Shown here: piece by piece, positions 13,424 to 14,212 of the stretch
Layout of the letters: each line of letters starts with the position of its first letter
How positions within the stretch are numbered: position 1 is the first letter of the stretch
The notes under the pieces: model-generated
Database searches by the model: none
Told to the model about the DNA's origin: nothing
What the model saw: the letters and a program-made list of their open reading frames with translations, nothing else
Program-made: the position numbers and the translations under genes
DNA from: DATGQT01 sp033720695
GTDB lineage: Bacteria; Bacteroidota; Rhodothermia; Rhodothermales; Rubricoccaceae
Direction of reading: 5' to 3'
DNA: 14,212 nt
Assembly: GCA_033720695.1 (NCBI GenBank)
Contig: JAWWCA010000087.1
Coordinates: forward strand, 1-14,212

Positions 13424-14212
13424 ATGCAGATCACCCTCCCCGACGGCTCCGCCCGCGACTACCCGCAGGGCACCACCGGCCACGAGATCGCCGCGTCCAT
13501 CTCGGCCGGCCTCGCCCGCAACGCCCTCGCCGTGGCGGTGGACGGCGAGGTCCGCGACCTCCACCGCCCCATCGAAGAGGACGCCTCCGTGGCGATCCTG
13601 ACGTGGGACGACGAGGGCGGCCGGATGGCCTTCTGGCACTCGTCGGCGCACCTCATGGCCGAGGCCCTCGAGGCGCTCTACCCCGGCGTCCGCTTCGGCA
13701 TCGGGCCGCCCATCGAGAACGGATTCTACTACGACGTCGACCTCCGCGAGACCGAGAAGGGCGCGCTCTCGCCGGACGACCTCCCCGCCATCGAGGCCAA
13801 GATGAAGGAGCTCGCCCGGGAGGACAGCCGCTTCGAGCGCCGCGCCATCTCGAAGGCCGGCGCCCTCGCCTACTTCCGCGAGAAGGACGATCCCTACAAG
13901 CTGGAGCTCATCGAGGACCTCGAGGACGGCAGCATCACGCTCTACCAGCAGGGCGACTTCGTCGACCTCTGCCGGGGGCCGCACCTCCCCAGCACGCGGC
14001 CCATCAAGGCCGTGAAGCTCCTCGGCCTCGCCGGCGCCTACTGGCGCGGCGACGAGGCGCGGCCCCAGCTCACCCGCATCTACGGCGTCTCCTTCCCCAA
14101 GCAGAAGCTGCTCGACGAGCACCTCGAACGGCTCGAGCTCGCCCGGCAGCGCGACCACCGGAAGCTCGGCCGCGAGCTCGGCCTCTTCATGTTCTCGCCG
14201 AAGGTGGGCCCC
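13424..14212 (+). CDS. thrS: Threonyl-tRNA synthetase, N-terminal 263 residues
   Basis: ThrRS charges tRNA-Thr with threonine in the cytoplasm and removes mischarged serine. The window ends inside the gene; full-length enzymes are about 640 residues. The TGS domain occupies residues 1-60 (MQITLPDGSARDYPQGTTGHEIAASIS). The editing domain follows, with HSSAH (HxxxH) near residues 72-76, GIGPPIENGFYYDVDL, and the second zinc/editing element VDLCRGPHLP. These correspond to His73, His77, Cys182 and His186 of the E. coli enzyme, so proofreading should be intact. AGAYWRGDE and RDHRKLGRELGLFMFSP near the end lead into the class II catalytic core, which is not in the window. ATG at 13424 begins the TGS domain exactly. 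In many Bacteroidota thrS is followed by infC-rpmI-rplT, which could be checked downstream. Confidence 0.96.
   Translation, partial: MQITLPDGSARDYPQGTTGHEIAASISAGLARNALAVAVDGEVRDLHRPIEEDASVAILTWDDEGGRMAFWHSSAHLMAEALEALYPGVRFGIGPPIENGFYYDVDLRETEKGALSPDDLPAIEAKMKELAREDSRFERRAISKAGALAYFREKDDPYKLELIEDLEDGSITLYQQGDFVDLCRGPHLPSTRPIKAVKLLGLAGAYWRGDEARPQLTRIYGVSFPKQKLLDEHLERLELARQRDHRKLGRELGLFMFSPKVGP

Noticed and set aside
1..14212. CRISPR array, tRNA/rRNA genes, insertion sequences, prophage or toxin-antitoxin genes
   Set aside because: I looked on both strands and found no regularly spaced repeats, no cloverleaf-like sequence, no transposase or integrase motif and no recognisable defence or toxin family.

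Overview
The window is very GC-rich, dense, double-stranded coding DNA. It most likely comes from the Rhodothermota/Bacteroidota side of the tree, something like Rubricoccaceae or Rhodothermaceae. Three independent signs support this: the start of an alternative complex III (ActA-ActB) respiratory operon; two exported proteins ending in type IX secretion (T9SS) type-A sorting domains; and upstream elements matching the Bacteroidota promoter pattern (TTG, about 17-23 nt, TAnnTT[TC]G) instead of -35/-10 boxes. I see no clear Shine-Dalgarno sequences, which also fits that phylum. The taxonomic call is inference from gene content, not from a marker search.

Layout. Positions 1-1625 (minus) hold the 3'-truncated start of actB and a complete pentaheme cytochrome actA, the first two genes of a quinol:electron-acceptor oxidoreductase operon. 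A 370-bp divergent spacer follows. Positions 1996-3447 (plus) hold a secreted PQQ-type sugar dehydrogenase with a T9SS tail; its 3' end overlaps the 3' end of a MATE exporter read the other way (3431-4813, minus). Positions 4935-8413 (plus) hold an HrpB-type DEAH helicase gene that is broken by an apparent deletion of about 40 nt just after motif I, followed 24 bp later by an MECR/Etr1-like enoyl reductase or quinone reductase. Positions 8567-9346 (plus) hold a small secreted T9SS cargo protein of unknown function, again overlapping tail-to-tail with the next minus-strand gene, a 188-residue membrane protein (9333-9899). An M24 Xaa-Pro aminopeptidase lies at 10001-11392 (minus). Diverging from it is a membrane-anchored leucine-rich-repeat protein (11511-12928, plus) interrupted by a frameshift near 12258. 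A 495-bp spacer with a palindrome and a 16-bp direct repeat precedes the 5' part of thrS (13424 to the window end).

How the parts relate. The ACIII genes belong to membrane electron transport. The secreted dehydrogenase, if active, would feed electrons from sugars into periplasmic or surface acceptors, but nothing shows a direct link to ACIII. The remaining genes are ordinary housekeeping or accessory genes. I found no phage, transposon, CRISPR, tRNA or rRNA. No obviously new multi-gene system is visible. The items most worth a second look are the actA-actB hairpin pair, the two broken genes, the repeated tail-to-tail overlap at both T9SS cargo genes, and the promoter set.
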